Of a stretch of DNA of 64,000 nucleotides, positions 58,963 through 64,000 are shown piece after piece (the first letter of the stretch is position 1; each line of letters opens with the position of its first letter). The notes beneath the pieces are model-generated. The model was not told where the DNA came from and searched no databases. It saw nothing but the letters and a program-made list of their open reading frames with translations. This stretch comes from Closterium sp. NIES-65 (lineage: Eukaryota > Streptophyta > Zygnematophyceae > Desmidiales > Closteriaceae), in NCBI GenBank assembly GCA_948144175.1, contig CANXME010000897.1, positions 1,069,001 to 1,133,000 of the forward strand, given 5' to 3'. The position numbers were made by a program, and so were the translations under genes.

Positions 58963-61900
58963 ACAGACGGAGGACAGACAGACTCTGGTTCAGCAACAAG
59001 ACTAGCAGCGTATTCTAGACGAAAGCGAGCAGCGAAGTCGACAAGCTCAGCAACTAAGGCAGACGTAGCAGTGGACTCAAAGGAAGGGTCACTGAAAAGA
59101 GAAGCTAGGAGACGTGTGACAGTAGGACTGGCAGCACGAAGAGAGTCAGACTGCGGGTCAGCAAGAACAGGAAGAGAAGACTCTGGAGGAGACGTCAGCG
59201 GGACACGCAGAGGAGCAGCGGAAGGACGCAGTGCCATGTGGTGTGTGCTTGGGACCGCAGGAGGACGCGGACGCGGAGCACAACGCTAGTGCGAGCAGCA
59301 CAAACAGGCGACACAAGACGAGACGCAGGCTCACGACGCTGAGCAAGACCTCTAGTAGGATGAGTGCAGGGAGAAGGAGCAGGCAGGGGGGAGGCGGGCT
59401 GTAATTTTGACTACGACAGGATAGGTTGTGGACGCTCTAAGGGAGGAGCAGGACCAGTAGAAGGCGGGAGACCAAGAACCTGCTCAAGGAGCGGAACGAA
59501 GTACGGCTGCGACCGCTCAGCACCTCCTGAAATAATAGTGACAGCACCAGTACCCCAAGCGGCAGCACCAGCGCCAGCAGTACCTCTAGCTCCAGCAGGG
59601 CCAACTTCAGCACCCGCAAAAGTACTAGCGCCAGCAGCACCTCCAGTGCCAACACCCTCAGCAGCTCCAATACCTCCAGAAGCACCAGGAGCACCTCCAG
59701 CAGGAACAACTCCAGCAGCCCCAGCAGCACCCCCAGTCCCAGCAGATCCATTACCGCCAGTACGAGCACCTCTAGGACCAGTGGCTCCAGTACCTCCATT
59801 GCCGACCCCAGGGTCAGCTGCAACAGTAGCACCTCCAACTCCAGCAGCACGGCTCCAGCGCCGGGTAAACCACTCGCGCAGCTCCTGTGGAGAGGGTAGC
59901 TCCGGCCGAGACGAAGCACCCGAAGGACCCCCAGACCCAGCACCGCGAGAGGCCTCACGAGCAGACCCAGCACCCCCAGGCTCCGCACCCCTAGGCTCAG
60001 CACCCCTAGGCTCAGCAACCCTAGCAGCACAAGAGTCAACAGCTACCTCGACAGGCTCGACTGCGTCTAACTGTGACACACGTGACAAGGCAGGACCCTG
60101 AGGGGGGAGAGGGTCTACCGGGGGGGGACCTGGCGCAAGGAAGAGCGGCGGCGGGGGAGGGGCGCAGTGCGGTAGGGGAAGAGACGATAGTAAGGCACCG
60201 ACTCGTCAAACGTGATGTCCTGGGAGGACAGAACACGGCGCGATGTGGGGTGGTAAAACTGCCACCCAGGCGCGTCAGGGGGGAAGCCAAGGAAGACGCA
60301 GGGAATAGCACGGGGGGACAGCTTGTCCGCAGACAAGTCGCGGACAAACGCCCGAGATCCCCAGACACAAAACGCAAACGCATCGCCAAAGTTCCCTGTC
60401 CACTGCAAGGTGGGGGAGGTCTCTGGCAAGGAGAACCGGGGCTGAAGGTTGATCTGATGCGCTGCGTACCGAACCGCAAACGGCCACAGAAAATGGGGAG
60501 CGGCCGCATGGATCATGGTTATACGAGCGACATCCATGACCATGCCAATGCGGCGCTCAGCAATCCCATTTTTCTGTGGAGAGGCCGGTAGCGTGAAGGT
60601 CTAGCGGATGCCATGTGTACGACAGAAGGCTCCCAGAAGGCCAGAGGAAAACTCCCCGCCTCTGTCAGAGTGCAGACGTAGAACAGGAAAGTCTGAGCCG
60701 AAACTCTCTCTGAGCTGGAGACGAGCTGTGCGGATCGAGTCGATCAACACCTCAGTGACGTCACCCTTGCTGCGCAAGGGAAACACCGTGGTGTAACACG
60801 TGTAGTCGTCAACCACCAACAGGAAGTAACGCTTGTGACCCTGGCCACGGACGCGGGCGGGGCCCCACACGTCCATGTGAAGAGTCTGCAGTGGAGTCTC
60901 TGTCGAAGGAAACTCGGAGGAGTGAGGGGCAGCGCGCTGCCTCCCCTCGACGCAGGGAACGCAGGTAGGGGCAGGCCCCGGAGGGAGGGGAGGGAGGGAC
61001 CAGGGGAGACCAGAGACAAGGTAACGGGAGGCCATGCCTCGGAGACGAGGGAGGGAGGGGTGACCAAGGCGGTGGTGCCAGAGGAGACTCCGGTGGGACA
61101 CGAGACGACACGAGCAAGGAGTAGACTCAGGACCAGACCTGGACGCTGCAGCAAACACTTGACCCGACGCAGCTATCTGACCAGACTCAGCAACCGGAGG
61201 AGACTCAGTACTGAGTGTGTACAGGCTCGACCCCGGCTGACGGGTAAACGTGTCCAAGTGTTGGCCTGTCCGAGCACACGTGCAGTGGGTCACCCGCTTA
61301 CTTGTAGGAGTGAACTGGTCAACCCCCCCATCCTGTAGATCAGCACCACTCATCAAGTTTGTAGAGAAGAAGGGGAGGTAGAGACCTGACACGGTGCCAG
61401 AGGGGGCACCCGGACACGGTAAGACAGTGGAGAAGTGGGCAAGGATTGGACCCCTAGAGGGGTCCGCGAGGAAGACCGCAAATGGCCGACTAAGCGGCGT
61501 GAGTGTGGTGCGGTCTTGAAAGAAGGAGCGGGAAGCACCCGAGTCAAGGGTGAAGGTGTGTAAGGCCTGAGCCGACGTAGTACCTGAGAGAGCAAACTCA
61601 CCAGCACCTGTGGCAGCAGACTCACTAGCACCTAGAGCAGCAGCCTCACCAGCACCTAGAGCAGCAGTCTGAATGCCCGGGTCAGGCGGAACACACAGGT
61701 AACAGTCACCCTTATCATTAGTAGGCAATGCATACATGGCAGTGAGGATAGCATCATAGTCAAGAGTATAGATATCTATCCTTAGCCTAGGCAGCTCCAC
61801 CCAGTCGGGGAGCTGAGCCGCGTCGCCAAACTTCGTACGCCAGGCGTCGCTCAGACGGGCAAAGCAGCGGGACTCTACGTGACCAAACGTCCCGCAAGTT

Positions 61901-62339
61901 TGACTAGTCCGAGCACCAGTGTGAATGATATACGGACAGCGAGCAGTACCCCGTGACCCGTCACGGTGAGCGTACTACTCACGAAGCTGCTGGGTTGAAA
62001 CGACCTCGCCCGGACGACGCTGCAGCTGCACCTGGCCACTACAAGCAGCTGCCAAACTACTCACTCTAGGACAACTCCCACCACGGCCACCCCGACAACC
62101 CCAAGAAGCATACCACTCACGAAGCTGTTGGGGCATGAGGGACTCACGCGGACGTTGCTGGAGCTGCATCTGGCCACCGCCAGGAGCAGCAGGAGCAGTG
62201 GTCGCCGCACTAGCAGCAGTAGTTGCAATAGCAGTACTCGCAGCGCGGCCACCCCTACAACCCCAACTAGTGTACCACTCACAAAGCTGTTGGGGGGCGA
62301 GGGACTCACGCGGACAGCGCTGGAGCTGCATCTGGCCAC
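58963..62339 (-). pseudogene. Copia Gag, protease, integrase and linker of E (degenerate)
   Basis: Gag opens with three copies of the LREW module (about 62335, 62165 and 62035). The third ends in TAG where Trp belongs (61975-61977). A Cys/His finger and FGD..LPDWVEL segment follow, then protease FTLDSGASRSFF, pre-integrase HHRLGHPSL, and integrase with VVDDYTCYT and HSDRGGEFSS, interrupted by TAG at 60601-60603 where A has Gln. After a frame change near 60130 the linker continues to CPPSV at the junction with F. Confidence 0.85.
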
Positions 62340-62479
62340 GCCAGGAGCAAAAGTAGCACTAGAAAGAGCAGTAGCAGCAAGAGCAGCTCTAACAGCAGTG
62401 CGGGGAGGGCAATGCTCACCAGTGGCAAGAAGGGCAGGCGTATGACAGCGGCAATGGCCACGCCGCTACCACTGTAGGG

Positions 62480-63040
62480 CGAGGGCTCCACAGCAGTTGC
62501 AGGGGCGGCTGCTCCAGGGGCGGCTGCTGTAGTGGCGGCTGCTCCAGGGGCGGCTTTTGCAGGGGCAGCTGTTCCAGGGGCGGTTGTTGCAGGGGCGGCT
62601 GCTCCAGGGGCGGCTGCTCCAGGGGCGGCTGCTCCAAGGGCGGCTGCTACAGGGGTGGCTGCTCCAGGGGCGGCTGCTGCAACGGCGGCTGCTCCAGGGG
62701 CGGCTGCTGTAGGGGCGGTTGCTCCAGGGGCGGCTGCTGCAGGGGTGGCTGCTCCAGGGGCGGCTGCTGCAACGGCGGCTGCTCCAGGGGCGGCTGCTTC
62801 AGGGGCGGCTGCTCCAGGGGCGGCTGCTGCAGGGGTGGCTGCTCCAGGGGCGGCTGCTGTAGTGGCGGCTGCTCCAGGGGCGGCTGCTTCAGAGGCGGCT
62901 GCTCCAGTGGCGGCTGCTGCAGGGGCGGCTGCTCCAGGGGCGGCTGCTGCAGTGGCAGCTGCTCCAAGGGCGGCTGCTGTAGGGGCGGCTGCTCCAGGGG
63001 CGGCTACTGCAGTGGCGGCTGCTCCAGGGGGCGTGTTAGG
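62480..63040 (-). repeat. 15-bp minisatellite in the leader of E
   Basis: Nearly 40 copies of GGGGCGGCTGCTCCA alternating with GGGGCGGCTGCTGCA-type variants (TGTAG, TTCAG). The period is a multiple of three, so both strands show long open frames (AAAPGAAAP, or QPPLEQPPL) that are not genes. Confidence 0.9.
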
Positions 63041-63189
63041 GCATGGCGCCGCGGCAGGCAGGGGTGACGCCACGCGGGTCTCGCAGGGGCGTCGCGACGC
63101 GTAGGAGCTGCGCCTCGTGGGTCCCGCAGGGGCGTCGCGACGAGGCAGGGGCGACGCGCGGGTCCTGTTGAGGCGTCACGACGAGGCAG

Positions 63190-63560
63190 GGGCAACGGGG
63201 CGGGGCCACGACTGGCGACGGGGCGGGGCCGCGAAGGGGCCGCAAAGGTAGCCGCGAGGGGGGCGCGAAGGGGCCGTGAAGGGCCGCGAAGGGGCCGCGA
63301 AGGGGCCGTGAAGGGGCCGCAAAGGGGCCGTGAAGGGGCCGCGAAGGGGCCGGGAAGGGGCCGTGAAGGGGCCACGAAGGGGCCACAAAGGTGCCGCTAA
63401 GGGGCCGCGAAGGCGCCGCTAAGGGGTCGTGAAGGGGCCGCGAAGGGGCCGCGAAGGGGCCGCTAAGGGGCTGAGAAGGGGCTGCGAAGAGGCCGCGAAG
63501 GGAGGCCGCTAAGGGGCCTCGAAGGGGCCGCAAAGGGGGGGCCGCGACGGGCCTCAGGAG
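63190..63560 (-). repeat. 11- to 12-bp GGGGCCGCGAA repeats in the leader of E
   Basis: Dozens of AAGGGGCCGCG / AAGGGGCCGTG units continue the leader toward the 5' LTR. Confidence 0.85.
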
Positions 63561-63699
63561 CAGGGCAGGCCACTAAGGGGCCGCGAAAGGGTAGGGCAGG
63601 TCAGAGCGTGAGGCGCGCTTCGGGCAGGTTAGGAAAAAAAAAAAAAAATGGTGGGCCCTTAGGAAGAAACGGTCCCACTAGGGAACCTGCTCTATACCC

Positions 63700-63827
63700 T
63701 GTGAGAATAACAGGGAAGTGAATGCACTGGGAAACAGGTGGGTACAAGTAGGAAAACCTAAAAGTGTTGTACCTTATATTGTTTACCCCACTACAGCCTA
63801 CACAGACTATAGCATATAAGTTTGACA
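63700..63827 (-). repeat. 5' LTR of element E
   Basis: 128 bp (TGTGAGAATAACAGGG...TTTGACA). The neighbouring primer site reads GGGTATAGAGCAGG, one base off the A/B/C site. Confidence 0.85.
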
Positions 63828-64000
63828 CACCATGCATCCCATGTGCTGTACTGTGCGGTTTCGTAGAACGAACTCTAGGTGACGACCGGACCCGTGAGCC
63901 CTTCCTCTTACGACTGTGGCTCGTGGGCGCGTGGCGACGTTACAATGACTCGCCACTAGTCCATGGCATGGCCCGGTAGCAACGAAACAACGTACCGTAA
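63828..64000 (-). pseudogene. Ty3/gypsy gag fragment at the right edge
   Basis: Closely similar to element G gag around 38620-38800 (equivalent of VSLLRGPAMDWWRVIV and SSFCETAQYIT) but with several stops on the - strand. Element E was inserted here; CACCA next to its LTR is ordinary gag sequence. The fragment runs off the window. Confidence 0.85.

Larger units (their letters stand above)
55676..63827 (-). mobile_element. Composite copia element: 3' half of F fused to 5' half of E
   Basis: The left LTR (55676-55805, 130 bp) is of the A/B type, whereas the right LTR (63700-63827, 128 bp) is of the D1/E type. The flanks GCGCC and CACCA do not match. On the - strand the E copy runs from its 5' LTR through integrase to the end of the pol linker. 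At about 58962 it then jumps, in frame, back to an earlier linker position of an A/B-type copy, which continues to the 3' LTR. Recombination that deleted the DNA between two copies explains this. Confidence 0.85.

Noticed and set aside
62306..63104. Pro/Ala- and Gln/Pro-rich frames of up to 255 codons on both strands
   Set aside because: A 15-bp repeat keeps all frames open; no conserved protein.
1..64000. tRNA, rRNA or other RNA genes
   Set aside because: No cloverleaf or rRNA core sequence was noticed; the tRNA-like TGGTATAGAGC matches are retrotransposon primer sites.

Overview
The window looks like nuclear DNA of a GC-rich plant-lineage eukaryote. Two host genes carry canonical GT-AG introns; one encodes a STRUBBELIG-type leucine-rich-repeat receptor-like kinase, a streptophyte family. 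Around them sits a dense nest of LTR retrotransposons. The copia polyproteins (poly-Gly Gag, Ala/Gly/Pro-rich linker between integrase and reverse transcriptase) resemble those I associate with Zygnematophyceae such as Closterium. That assignment rests on memory and is an inference; nothing bacterial, organellar or viral was seen.

Layout: 1-11550 holds the 3' part of a degenerate Ty1/copia element on the + strand (element P). Its 3' LTR was split by a complete copia element on the - strand (element A, 3824-11217, target duplication GGGAG). 12829-25794 is the host island: two head-to-tail genes on the - strand. The upstream gene (25794-23320, 10 exons) encodes a secreted LRR-only protein of about 309 residues. 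The downstream gene (21372-12829, about 18 exons) encodes a transmembrane LRR receptor with a predicted pseudokinase, about 861 residues. Both share an unusual cap motif at the end of the LRRs, so they look like a divergent tandem pair.

26875-39818 is a Ty3/gypsy chromovirus (element G, - strand, 332-bp LTRs, target duplication CTGAC). A second complete copia element (B, 28305-35704, target duplication ACCTG) cuts its integrase. 40327-41998 is a short non-autonomous copia derivative (N). 42357-49214 is a third complete copia element (C, target duplication CAGGC). 49571-49866 is a decayed gypsy integrase relic. 49907-51066 is a truncated copia 3' end (D1), cut off next to a + strand copia element of another subfamily (D2, 51073-55675). 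D2 is in turn truncated by a composite element (55676-63827) that fuses the 3' half of an A/B-type copy (F) to the 5' half of a C-related copy (E) in the middle of the pol linker. The last 170 bases are gypsy gag sequence into which E had inserted.

The copia copies form one superfamily sharing 126-132-bp LTRs, a tRNA-iMet-like primer site, a hairpin around the polypurine tract, hairpins beside the primer site, long GC-rich minisatellite leaders, a non-canonical Cys/His finger in Gag and a recurrent 'LREW' peptide module in both Gag and Pol. LTR pairs of A, B and C differ at only 1-2 of 132 positions by eye, so these insertions are recent, although every copy carries at least one frameshift or stop.
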